Assembly: GCA_934217675.1 (NCBI GenBank)
Contig: CAKQCV010000023.1
Span: 1 to 34,030 of the forward strand
Source: an uncultured Prevotella sp.
GTDB lineage: Bacteria > Bacteroidota > Bacteroidia > Bacteroidales > Bacteroidaceae
DNA: 34,030 bases
Reading direction: 5' to 3'
The notes under the pieces are model-generated. The model did not search any database, had not been told where the DNA came from, and saw nothing but the letters and a program-made list of their open reading frames with translations. Numbering within the stretch: the first letter of the stretch is position 1; each line of letters begins with the position of its first letter. This document shows, piece after piece, positions 24,369-32,604 of the stretch. The translations under genes and the position numbers were made by a program.

Positions 24369-24447
24369 TTCTCTATCTATAGATAAATAATTGTTTTATA
24401 CGTGTTATTTATACTCGTCAATAACGACGATATACTTATAAGATGTG

Positions 24448-24455
24448 CAAAAATA
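24448..24455 (-). promoter_or_regulatory. -7 box for the gltX-waaA operon
   Basis: On the minus strand TATTTTTG (24455 to 24448) matches TAnnTTTG, followed by CACATC. The -33 region has no clear TTTG. Transcription would start about 75 nt before the gltX ATG. Confidence 0.45.
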
Positions 24456-24568
24456 CAATTTTTTTATCAATTGTTGTTTTATTTTTTGTATTTTCGCAGC
24501 GGATTACCGCTTTAAGAGATATATTTGGCGGTTTTTTACTAAGCAAGAATCATTTTTAAATATTGGCT

Positions 24569-26623
24569 ATGAACAAATTCGGTATATCTGAAAGGCACCA
24601 TTGGAGAAAAATTATGAGTCGTATGGCTCTTGTCATCATATCTGTTGGAATAATAGTTTGGTTCATCCCAAGAAATAGTGGACCACAATTTAGGTATGAT
24701 GTAGGAAAGCCTTGGATGTATGGATCATTGATTGCGAAATTTGATTTTCCAATATATAAAACAGATGAATCAATCAAAGAAGAACGCGACAGTATGCTTA
24801 GGAAATTTGAACCTTATTTCAATTTCAACAGCACAACTGAAAATAAACAAATGGCACAATTCTTTGCTGATTTCAAAGATGGCATACCAGGTCTGCCGAA
24901 CAACTACACATCAATTGTTGCCAATAAATTACATCAACTTTACCAAAAAGGAATAATGGGAGCTGCCGAGTATTCTGGATTTGCAAAGGATACAACAAAG
25001 ATGATTCGTATTGTTGATGGAAAAACTGCAACAAGTATAAAAGTCAACCAAATAAACTCAACCATGGGAGCATACGAACAGATCTTCCAGGATGAAGAGC
25101 TTGCTCCACACAAAGCCTTATTACAGCGTTGCAACCTGAATGAATATATCGAACCAAACATTGTATACGACAAAGATAGAAGTGAAACTGAAAAGAATGA
25201 TTTATTAAGTCAAATACCTCTTGCCAGTGGCATGGTACTTGCTGGACAAAAAATTATTGACCGAGGAGAAATTGTTGATGACTATACATACCGTGTGCTT
25301 AGTTCTTTTGAAAAGGAAACACAACGGCGAAGTGCCAGCACTACAGCTGTACCATCGACAATTGCAGGACAAGTTATTTTTGTGGCTCTTTTTATAATTC
25401 TGTTTACAATGTATTTAGGAATGTTCCGAAAAGACTATTTCGGAAAACCGCGAAGTATAGCCATGCTGTACACCATGATTACAATATTCCCTATTTTGGT
25501 GTCGCTTATGATTGATCACAATGTATTCAGTGTCTATATTTTGCCATTTGCTATGGCTCCTGTTTTCATTCGTGTCTTTATGGACTCTAGAACAGCATTT
25601 ATAACCCACGTAATAATGGTAATGTTATGTGCTGCAGCTGTAAAATACCAATATGAATTCATCATAGTGCAACTTGTGGCCGGACTCGTGGCAATCTATT
25701 CTCTACGAGAACTTTCACAACGTGCACAGTTATTCAAAACAGCCCTACTCGTAACCATTGCTTCATGTGCAGTCTATTTTGCAATGCAACTAATGACAGA
25801 CAACACTTTCTCAACGGTTGACAATAGTATGTACAAATATTTTGCCATAAATGGTATATTTTTACTTTTTGCATATCCACTTATGCTCATTATAGAGAAA
25901 ACTTTCGGCTTTATATCAAATGTAACTCTAATAGAGCTGTCGAACACAAGCAAGGATCTTCTACAACGACTAAGCGAAGTTGCACCAGGCACATTTCAAC
26001 ACTCGATAATGGTAAGTAACCTTGCCTCGGCCATTGCTGAAAAAATTGGTGCCAAAGCTCAACTTGTCAGAACAGGGGCTTTATATCATGACATTGGAAA
26101 GATGCAAGATCCTGCATTCTTCACAGAGAATCAAAATGGTATAAATCCTTTAGACAAAATGTCAAGAATTGATGCAGCACACATAGTTATCAGCCATGTA
26201 ACAGATGGTTTGAAACTTGCAGACAAACACAATTTACCTAATGTTATAAAAGATTTTATTAGTACTCATCACGGTACAGGCATGACTAAATATTTCTATA
26301 TATCATACAAGAATGAACATCCTGATGAACCTATAGATGACTCACTTTTTACATATCCCGGTCCAAATCCTTTCACACGTGAGCAAGCAATTCTCATGAT
26401 GGCAGACTCCGTTGAAGCGGCTACACGCTCACTACCAGAATATACTGAAATAAGTATCAGTAATCTCGTTAATAAAATTATAGACCAACAAATGAAAGAT
26501 GGTTTCTATGAATATTGCCCTATCACATTCCGTGATGTGGCTATAGCTAAACAAGTTTTAATTGAAAGACTAAAATCAATATATCACACAAGAGTCAGTT
26601 ATCCAGAACTAAAGAAACATTGA
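24569..26623 (+). CDS. 7TM-HD phosphodiesterase (PgpH-like)
   Basis: I start at the ATG at 24569 (MNKFGISERHH), giving 684 residues; a TTG six bases earlier is less likely. Layout: one membrane helix (about 19-36), an extracytoplasmic domain of about 230 residues (7TMR-HDED type), a cluster of membrane helices (about 270-450) and a cytoplasmic HD domain. The HD motif residues are His478, His507-Asp508 (LYHDIGKMQDP) and THHG with His567-His568. PgpH proteins hydrolyse the second messenger c-di-AMP, which controls osmotic balance and cell-wall state. The specific nucleotide is inferred from the family. The gene diverges from gltX and is followed by a hairpin at 26662-26702. Confidence 0.9.
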   Translation: MNKFGISERHHWRKIMSRMALVIISVGIIVWFIPRNSGPQFRYDVGKPWMYGSLIAKFDFPIYKTDESIKEERDSMLRKFEPYFNFNSTTENKQMAQFFADFKDGIPGLPNNYTSIVANKLHQLYQKGIMGAAEYSGFAKDTTKMIRIVDGKTATSIKVNQINSTMGAYEQIFQDEELAPHKALLQRCNLNEYIEPNIVYDKDRSETEKNDLLSQIPLASGMVLAGQKIIDRGEIVDDYTYRVLSSFEKETQRRSASTTAVPSTIAGQVIFVALFIILFTMYLGMFRKDYFGKPRSIAMLYTMITIFPILVSLMIDHNVFSVYILPFAMAPVFIRVFMDSRTAFITHVIMVMLCAAAVKYQYEFIIVQLVAGLVAIYSLRELSQRAQLFKTALLVTIASCAVYFAMQLMTDNTFSTVDNSMYKYFAINGIFLLFAYPLMLIIEKTFGFISNVTLIELSNTSKDLLQRLSEVAPGTFQHSIMVSNLASAIAEKIGAKAQLVRTGALYHDIGKMQDPAFFTENQNGINPLDKMSRIDAAHIVISHVTDGLKLADKHNLPNVIKDFISTHHGTGMTKYFYISYKNEHPDEPIDDSLFTYPGPNPFTREQAILMMADSVEAATRSLPEYTEISISNLVNKIIDQQMKDGFYEYCPITFRDVAIAKQVLIERLKSIYHTRVSYPELKKH

Positions 26624-26661
26624 CAATTTGTATAATAATGCATTGTGTAAATATATCAAAC

Positions 26662-26702
26662 ATTGCTCAAAGAAATTGCACAAATCAATTTGTTTGAGCA
26701 AT
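26662..26702 (+). terminator. Hairpin after the pgpH-like gene
   Basis: ATTGCTCAAA (26662-26671) pairs with TTTGAGCAAT (26693-26702). An inner AAATTG/CAATTT stem and a 7-nt loop make a 16-bp stem with one G-G mismatch. No T-run follows, so it may also act as an RNA-stabilising hairpin. Confidence 0.5.
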
Positions 26703-26771
26703 AAATGAACGAACAAAGTTAAACGAAGTTAAATAAAAGCCACCATAAGTGGAAATACAGAACAAATCTAA

Positions 26772-26779
26772 TACCTTTG
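26772..26779 (+). promoter_or_regulatory. -7 box for the FadL-family gene
   Basis: TACCTTTG matches TAnnTTTG and is followed by CAACC, a common context at Bacteroidales promoters. No TTTG is seen at -33. The leader would be about 28 nt. Confidence 0.5.
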
Positions 26780-26813
26780 CAACCAATTTTTATTAAAAAG
26801 TATTTTGGATAAT

Positions 26814-28379
26814 ATGATTAGATTTAAAAAAGTTTGTCTGTCTACAATCATGACAGCAACTGCCATGACTGCCAATGCAGGCGGTCTGCTCACTAACACC
26901 AACCAAAACATCGCATTTAACCGAATGATGAGCCGTGAGGCTTCTATCGGAATTGACGGTGTTTACTACAATCCGGCAGGAGTGGCATTTATGAACGATG
27001 GCCATCACCTAAGCATTAATTTTCAAACTGCATGGCAAACACGCACAATAGAAAACTCATATGCTCTTTTCAATTACAACGGCAACAATCCAACTGCCAA
27101 CAGAAAGTTCAAGGGCGAGGCTTTTGCACCTGTAATTCCTTCTTTTCAATATGCATACAATAAAAATAATTGGTCATTGCAAGCTAATTTCGCACTTACA
27201 GGCGGTGGCGGCAAATGTAAATTTGATGATGGTCTTGGTTCTTTTGAGAAAGTTGTATCCAACATCGGTTTATTAGGTAATACTTTGACACCATATCTCA
27301 GCAATTTACTACCAACAAATCCCAATATCACAAATCCTACAACAGGGCAAAAAGGCGGATATTCATATACTTTCGACAGCTTTATGCGTGGTAGACAGTA
27401 TTATTATGGATTGTCACTTGGTGCTGCATACAAAATCAACAATAATCTTGCCGTATCTGTTGGAGTTCGCGGAATATATGCAACTTGCAACTATTACGGA
27501 TATGTAAAGGACATCACATTTGTTGGTAACAATGGTGCACAGCTTCCACTATCTTATATTGTTGACTCAAACGATTCTGAAAGTTCAGATATTGAATTGA
27601 ATACTGACCAAACAGGATATGGCTTTACACCTATCCTTGGTATAGATTTCAAAACTGGCAGATGGAATTTCTCTGCAAAATATGAATTCAAGACACATAT
27701 GTGCTTAAAGAACCAAGGTACAGTTATTACTCCTGTAACAAAGTTGAACAATATTGGAAGTAACCTTGCCCAACTCGGTGTTCCAATGCAAGTTCTTCAA
27801 GCTGTATCGCCAGCTATAGAAAATGCAAAGGAAAACATAAATGAACTTATTGCCGAATATGATCCAGACCAAAATGGGAAAGACCCTGGAGACATTCCAG
27901 CATTACTTACACTTGGAGTGGGTTACAAGCCTATTGATGCTTTAAGAATTAATGTTGGATTCCATTGGTTTGATGATAAAGAAGCAACTTCTGGATATCG
28001 CTGGACTAAAGCTGACGGTAAAACTCAAGAACGCATAAATCGACATAAGAAACTAAAGCGTGGTACCATTGAATACAATGCCGGTGCAGAATATGATATA
28101 AACAAGACCGTTACGGTCAGTGCTGGTTGGCAGAGCACTAATTACGGACTTACAGATGATTACATGGACGATAAGTCTTTCGTTGTCAGCTCTAATTCTG
28201 CAGGCTTTGGTGCAAAAATCAATCTTTCAAGCAAGATGGCTCTTAACGTAGCTTATTTCCACACATTCTACAAAAACAAGAAAACCAATAGTACAGACAA
28301 CACCACAAAGCAAGCATATACAGCAAACTACACTCGCAACAATGATGTTGTTGGCGTTGGTCTTGACATTGACTTCTAA
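26814..28379 (+). CDS. FadL/OmpP1-family outer-membrane transport protein
   Basis: The start at the ATG at 26814 gives 521 residues; the upstream TTG in the same frame is unlikely. A signal peptide (MIRFKKVCLSTIMTATAMTA, cleavage near ANA) is followed by the family opening: GGLLTNTNQNIAFNRMMSRE, then 'IDGVYYNPAGVAFM' with the conserved NPAG. Alternating beta strands continue to the C-terminus (NNDVVGVGLDIDF), as expected for a barrel. FadL proteins pass hydrophobic compounds such as long-chain fatty acids across the outer membrane by lateral diffusion. An internal stretch rich in Asn and Leu (about 140-185) probably forms the loops. The substrate is unknown here. The gene is monocistronic, with a terminator at 28420-28462. 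Confidence 0.88.
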   Translation: MIRFKKVCLSTIMTATAMTANAGGLLTNTNQNIAFNRMMSREASIGIDGVYYNPAGVAFMNDGHHLSINFQTAWQTRTIENSYALFNYNGNNPTANRKFKGEAFAPVIPSFQYAYNKNNWSLQANFALTGGGGKCKFDDGLGSFEKVVSNIGLLGNTLTPYLSNLLPTNPNITNPTTGQKGGYSYTFDSFMRGRQYYYGLSLGAAYKINNNLAVSVGVRGIYATCNYYGYVKDITFVGNNGAQLPLSYIVDSNDSESSDIELNTDQTGYGFTPILGIDFKTGRWNFSAKYEFKTHMCLKNQGTVITPVTKLNNIGSNLAQLGVPMQVLQAVSPAIENAKENINELIAEYDPDQNGKDPGDIPALLTLGVGYKPIDALRINVGFHWFDDKEATSGYRWTKADGKTQERINRHKKLKRGTIEYNAGAEYDINKTVTVSAGWQSTNYGLTDDYMDDKSFVVSSNSAGFGAKINLSSKMALNVAYFHTFYKNKKTNSTDNTTKQAYTANYTRNNDVVGVGLDIDF

Positions 28380-28419
28380 TATAATAAAGTAACTACTCTT
28401 AAAAAACACACAATAAGAA

Positions 28420-28462
28420 AATCCTCGACCATCTTGTGATGAGATGATCGGGGATTAAATTT
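28420..28462 (+). terminator. Terminator between the FadL-family gene and priA
   Basis: AATCCTCGACCATCT (28420-28434) pairs with AGATGATCGGGGATT (28442-28456) with one mismatch and one G-T pair. A T-rich tail (AAATTTTTATTTTG) follows. The flanking genes converge, so it may serve both. Confidence 0.65.
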
Positions 28463-28476
28463 TTATTTTGATTTAA

Positions 28477-30756
28477 TCAACACGGATCTACATCATAATA
28501 AATAGTCAAAGAAGCATAACGCTTATCTTGTTCCATTTGCTGCTGCGCAAAATACAAGCAGTTGCGCACCTTTGCCATATCAATACCAAGTTCAAGTTTC
28601 AGCATTATCTTACGAATAAACAATGTACGCACCTTAGATACAGATGGTTTATCAGGTCCTAAGACTCTTGCCCCAAGCCAGTGCCTAAGTCTACCGCCCA
28701 TTTCCAACGCCGCAGTATCTACCCTACCTTCATCTTTATGCTTTAAATAAACATATATAAGTCGGAAGAACGGAGGATAATGAAACAAGCGTCGTTCAGC
28801 AAAAAGCTGTGCATAAAAACTATGCCAATCGTTTTCCACCACTTGCTGTATTATCGGATTCTCGACATCTTTTGTCTGTAAAACAACAAGTCCTCGTTTT
28901 CCTTTTCTACCTGCCCGTCCTGCCACTTGCGACATCATTGTAAAAGCATGTTCATATGCTCGAAAATCAGGAACATTTAGCATAGAGTCAGCATTTAAGA
29001 TTCCGACCACACGCACATGGTCAAAATCAAGTCCTTTACTAATCATTTGCGTTCCTATAAGAATTTTCGTCCGTCCCGAAGAGAAATCATTAATAATTCT
29101 CTCATACGCATTCCGCGAACGAGTAGTATCAAGATCCATTCTTGCAATAGGCACGTTTGGAAACAGCTCCATGATTTTTTCTTCAATTTTCTCCGTACCA
29201 TATCCATATGGACGCAAATCATCACTTTCACAATTAGGACAAGTCTTCGGCACAGAGTATGTATATCCACAATAATGGCACGTCAGTTGGTTCATGTTCT
29301 TATGCAATGTAAGACTTACATCACAATTTTCGCACTTTGGAACCCAACCACACACACGACACTCTACCATTGGAGCAAAGCCACGCCTATTTTGAAACAA
29401 TATCACCTGTTCACCATCATTGAGAGCTTGGCGCATGGTCTCAAGCAGCAAAGGAGATATAGGTCCATACATCATCTTACGATGTTGCATGTCTTTTACA
29501 TCCACAACCCGTATCTCTGGCAGTTCGATACCTTTAAACCTTTGATCAAGTTCCACAAGTCCATATTTTCCAATCTGTGCATTATGCCAACTTTCTGCTG
29601 AAGGAGTTGCAGAACCAAGAAGCGTTTTTGCCCCATATTGCATTGCAAGCATTATAGCCACGCTACGTGCGTGATATCTTGGAGCAGGATCTTGTTGTTT
29701 GAATGAATTTTCATGTTCTTCATCAATGATAACAAGTCCAAGCCTTGAAAATGGCAACAATACAGCAGAACGTGCCCCAAGCACAACATCATAAGGATTG
29801 TCAGAGAGCTGTTTTTTCCATATCTCAACCCTCTCCGCATCACTATACTTTGAATGATATATTCCTAACCGGTTACCAAAAACTCGCTGTAATCTTTGCC
29901 TTATCTGCACAGTAAGTGCAATTTCCGGCAAAAGATACAACACTTGTTCATGGCGCTGTAATGCTTGTTTTATAAGATGTATATAAATTTCGGTCTTACC
30001 ACTTGACGTAACTCCACGAAACAACACAACTTTTTTAGTAAGAAACTGAAAAAGGATTTGATTATATGCCTCTTGCTGTGCTATTGAAAGAACCTTAATA
30101 TTATCCAGGTGTGGCTCTCCGCCACTATTCAATCGCCCTACTTCTTTCTCAAACGTCACAAGAAACTTGCGCTCTATCAATTGCTTCAACACTCCAGCTG
30201 AAGCATGGCTCTCGTTCATCAATTCCTCTTTGGTAATATCAATTATTTTTTCATCCGGACAATCTCCTACAAGCGTGTCCCAATGCGACATATTTAAATA
30301 AGTTGCAAAAGTCTTTTGCTGCATCAATGCTCTTTTCAGCATCCCCAAAGCGATATGCAACGACTGTTCTTTACGCAGATTTTCAGGTAAAGTAATATAT
30401 GTCTCTGTCTTTGCCTTATATCCATCAATTGATTTCAATCCTGCCGGTAAAGCAGCATTGAACACATCTCCTATTGGTGACATATAATAATCAGCAATCC
30501 ATCGCCATAAATTCAGTTGATTCTTATTTACTATAATTGTAGAGTCAATCACCTTTACAATATCCTTTACACTAAAATCTGGCTTATTACAATGGCAACG
30601 TACTATAAGTCCAACTATCTGCTTTGTTTTGCCAAACGGCACAAGCACTCTTTTCCCACTCTCTATATTCGATGCCATTTCCTTTGGCACAGAATATGTG
30701 AACAGGCTTTTAATTGGCAATGCCAATATTATATCCACATATAAGATATCATTCAT
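28477..30756 (-). CDS. priA: Primosomal protein N' (replication restart helicase)
   Basis: The 759-residue protein reloads the replisome at stalled forks. The N-terminal DNA-binding domain (to about 200) contains LALPIKSLFTYSVP. The helicase core has Walker A GVTSSGKT (248-255), the DEEH box (345-348), LLGSATPS (379-386) and the later motif QVAGRAGRKG. A zinc-binding insert carries eight Cys (466, 469, 475, 478, 493, 496, 506, 509), as in E. coli PriA. The C-terminus is complete. TACCTTAG (30773 to 30766, minus) is a one-mismatch -7 box that would give a very short leader. Gene and strand are certain. Confidence 0.96.
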   Translation of the reverse strand: MNDILYVDIILALPIKSLFTYSVPKEMASNIESGKRVLVPFGKTKQIVGLIVRCHCNKPDFSVKDIVKVIDSTIIVNKNQLNLWRWIADYYMSPIGDVFNAALPAGLKSIDGYKAKTETYITLPENLRKEQSLHIALGMLKRALMQQKTFATYLNMSHWDTLVGDCPDEKIIDITKEELMNESHASAGVLKQLIERKFLVTFEKEVGRLNSGGEPHLDNIKVLSIAQQEAYNQILFQFLTKKVVLFRGVTSSGKTEIYIHLIKQALQRHEQVLYLLPEIALTVQIRQRLQRVFGNRLGIYHSKYSDAERVEIWKKQLSDNPYDVVLGARSAVLLPFSRLGLVIIDEEHENSFKQQDPAPRYHARSVAIMLAMQYGAKTLLGSATPSAESWHNAQIGKYGLVELDQRFKGIELPEIRVVDVKDMQHRKMMYGPISPLLLETMRQALNDGEQVILFQNRRGFAPMVECRVCGWVPKCENCDVSLTLHKNMNQLTCHYCGYTYSVPKTCPNCESDDLRPYGYGTEKIEEKIMELFPNVPIARMDLDTTRSRNAYERIINDFSSGRTKILIGTQMISKGLDFDHVRVVGILNADSMLNVPDFRAYEHAFTMMSQVAGRAGRKGKRGLVVLQTKDVENPIIQQVVENDWHSFYAQLFAERRLFHYPPFFRLIYVYLKHKDEGRVDTAALEMGGRLRHWLGARVLGPDKPSVSKVRTLFIRKIMLKLELGIDMAKVRNCLYFAQQQMEQDKRYASLTIYYDVDPC

Positions 30757-30902
30757 ATACAGGTGCTAAGGTACAGAGATTTTCTGGATTACAAAATATA
30801 ACAAACAAAAAAAGACATAAAAACAGACTGCATCACAAAAAAATTAAGTAATCTTCATTGTCTTTAGTTTATAATGTCTTGGGTAATAAAAGACAAAAAC
30901 GA

Positions 30903-30931
30903 TATGAGAATCTAATACAGAAATTCTCATA
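30903..30931 (-). terminator. Terminator after the DUF2795 gene
   Basis: TATGAGAAT (30903-30911) pairs with ATTCTCATA (30923-30931). On the minus strand it is followed by TCGTTTTTGTCTTTT, a U-rich tail. It ends the minus-strand group that begins near 32495. Confidence 0.65.
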
Positions 30932-30978
30932 CCGCTTATATTCAATACTTTGAGCTATATATAATAGCTTTTGAGCGA

Positions 30979-31200
30979 TCAATATTCGTCCTCGTTGAAA
31001 AGGAAATCTTCCTTTGTTGGGTAATCAGGCCAAATATCCTCTATACTCTCATAAACATCTCCCTCATCCTCTATTTCCTGCAAGTTTTCAAGAACTTCAA
31101 GTGGCGCCCCAGAACGAACTGCATAGTCAATCAGCTCATCCTTAGTTGCAGGCCATGGCGCATCTTCAAGCTTAGAAGCCAATTCAAGTGTCCAATACAT
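30979..31200 (-). CDS. DUF2795 protein
   Basis: The 73-residue acidic protein reads MYWTLELASKLEDAPWPATK, then DELIDYAVRSGAPLEVLENL, and ends in a strongly acidic tail (EDEY). This is the DUF2795 layout, a small helical family that is widespread in Bacteroidota and of unknown function. It has no signal peptide or membrane segment, so it is probably cytosolic. It lies about 100 nt after the cobalamin adenosyltransferase gene and has its own candidate promoter at 31279-31309. Confidence 0.85.
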   Translation of the reverse strand: MYWTLELASKLEDAPWPATKDELIDYAVRSGAPLEVLENLQEIEDEGDVYESIEDIWPDYPTKEDFLFNEDEY

Positions 31201-31278
31201 AGTAACTAAAATTTATCGATTTGCATTAATAATACAATAGCAATAGTCTTCCAACTTATAGCCATTTTTAATTGGACA

Positions 31279-31309
31279 CAAAAATAATATATTTTTTCTT
31301 ATCTACAAG
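31279..31309 (-). promoter_or_regulatory. Candidate internal promoter for the DUF2795 gene
   Basis: On the minus strand CTTG (31309 to 31306), a 19-nt spacer and TATTTTTG (31286 to 31279) are near-consensus. Its -33 box overlaps the end of the adenosyltransferase gene. The leader would be about 70 nt. Confidence 0.4.
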
Positions 31310-31863
31310 TTTTTCTTCCATATTTTTTCTCTCACACCGTTATTAAAGTTTAATTTACGTGCAAGAACATACAAATAATCAGACAAGCGATTTATATATT
31401 GCAACACTTCCGGATCAAGTTCTGTAGATTCAGCCAATGTAAAGATTCGTCTCTCAGCCCTTCGGCACACTGTTCTGCAAACATGTGCGAGTGCGGCTTC
31501 ATGGCATCCTCCAGGCAAGATAAAAGCAGTCTGCTGTGGCAGGCTTCCATTTAAATGGTCGATTTCATCCTCCAATATTTTCACTTCATCAGAATCAAGG
31601 GTATAAGATGGTGCAAGCTTTGTCCTTGTTTTATCCGTAGCAAGATAAGAGCACACCGTAAACAACACTCTTTGTATTCTTATCACAAGATTCTTGTCAT
31701 CTCCATCTTTCATAAATGAAGCAAGTAATCCTAACTGAGAACTCAATTCATCCACAGTTCCATAAGCCTCTATCCGGGGATCGGTTTTCTTTACTCTAAC
31801 TCCACCAACCAAACTTGTAGTACCCTCATCTCCAGTTTTTGTATAAACTCTTGTTATAGCCAT
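31303..31863 (-). CDS. pduO: PduO-type ATP:cob(I)alamin adenosyltransferase
   Basis: The 186-residue protein moves the adenosyl group of ATP to cob(I)alamin to make coenzyme B12 in the cytosol. The diagnostic motifs are present: YTKTGDEGTTSLVGGVRVKK (7-26) for ATP binding, YGTVDELSSQLG, FILPGG and CRTVCRRAERRIF near the active site. Length matches the family. The upstream neighbour is a methyltransferase-like hypothetical gene 12 nt away, so it is probably cotranscribed with it. No cobalamin riboswitch is visible, so B12 control is not evident. Confidence 0.94.
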   Translation of the reverse strand: MAITRVYTKTGDEGTTSLVGGVRVKKTDPRIEAYGTVDELSSQLGLLASFMKDGDDKNLVIRIQRVLFTVCSYLATDKTRTKLAPSYTLDSDEVKILEDEIDHLNGSLPQQTAFILPGGCHEAALAHVCRTVCRRAERRIFTLAESTELDPEVLQYINRLSDYLYVLARKLNFNNGVREKIWKKNL

Positions 31864-31875
31864 AGTCTTAAGATT

Positions 31876-32493
31876 TTAAAAGTTAATTATATATTTATGC
31901 ATATATCTTTTACTGTCAACATAAATCACGTCACAATAATACAAGTCAAACAACAGTATCCCTAAAAGGTTGGCATAAACATCTTCGCAGAATCTTACCG
32001 TTTTTTTCCCGCAATCCGCACGCTCTACAACGATAAAATCTCCATCGTGCAGAATATCAACAAGCTCTGAGAGCATTTCCTTTTCAACATACAGCCCATT
32101 AATCTGAACTATATACGGACCATCATCAGCATCACGATTTGCAAGGACATCCCAGAATTCATCATTCGCATACGAATTAAATCTACATCTTTTGCATCCA
32201 GCACAAAAATATGCTTCAGAATATTTCACCTTATCATCACTACAATAAGAAGAAACAATATATGACGGCTGAGCAAAATTTGCAAGACGAAGATAAAACT
32301 CTCCCATTTTTCGTTGCAGTACATTTATTCCATTGAAATACTCCGCAACTTCCTTATATTTATAATAAGGATAATGCTCATTCACTACATATCTTACAAA
32401 ACTATATGCCCATGGTGATTGAATCCCGAATCCACGACAATATCCAATTCTGCTAAGCCAAACGCAAGCCCTAAAAATACTGTTAGTTCTCAT
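31876..32493 (-). CDS. Bacteroidales hypothetical protein resembling a degenerate SAM methyltransferase
   Basis: I start at the ATG at 32493 (MRTNSIFRACVWLSR); a GTG lies three bases earlier. The protein has 205 residues. The N-terminal CRGFGIQSPWAYSFVRYVV corresponds to the 'HGIHSPFVFxxI' opening of Bacteroidota class I methyltransferase-like proteins. The C-terminus (LFDLYYCDVIYV, then 'YMHKYIINF') fits the end of that family. Between them I do not see the Gly-rich SAM-binding motif; the equivalent stretch is Cys-rich (YFCAGCKRC). It may be an inactive or repurposed relative. It lies 12 nt before pduO. Transcription from the promoter at 32501-32531 would begin at or next to the start codon, so the mRNA may be leaderless. 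Confidence 0.6.
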   Translation of the reverse strand: MRTNSIFRACVWLSRIGYCRGFGIQSPWAYSFVRYVVNEHYPYYKYKEVAEYFNGINVLQRKMGEFYLRLANFAQPSYIVSSYCSDDKVKYSEAYFCAGCKRCRFNSYANDEFWDVLANRDADDGPYIVQINGLYVEKEMLSELVDILHDGDFIVVERADCGKKTVRFCEDVYANLLGILLFDLYYCDVIYVDSKRYMHKYIINF

Positions 32494-32500
32494 CACTTGG

Positions 32501-32531
32501 CAAATATACGTATTTTTGTTTTAAATTCAAA
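32501..32531 (-). promoter_or_regulatory. Consensus promoter of the hypothetical-pduO group
   Basis: On the minus strand TTTG (32531 to 32528), a 19-nt spacer and TATATTTG (32508 to 32501) match the consensus fully. The predicted start near 32494 almost coincides with the start codon at 32493. Confidence 0.7.
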
Positions 32532-32575
32532 TGTTGAAAATAATAAAAATTACATTATATATGCATTTTTCTTTT

Positions 32576-32583
32576 TAAATTTG
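32576..32583 (+). promoter_or_regulatory. -7 box for the L-serine dehydratase gene
   Basis: TAAATTTG matches TAnnTTTG, followed by CATTT, 21 nt before the ATG at 32605. No TTTG is seen at -33. Confidence 0.5.
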
Positions 32584-32604
32584 CATTTAAAAGAATAATA
32601 ACGG

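Noticed and set aside
29017..29601. 194-codon plus-strand open frame inside priA
   Set aside because: Antisense to the helicase core and zinc motifs of PriA; no independent support.
31864..32000. Cobalamin riboswitch near pduO
   Set aside because: pduO follows the upstream gene by 12 nt and the group's promoter gives almost no leader, so there is no room for one.
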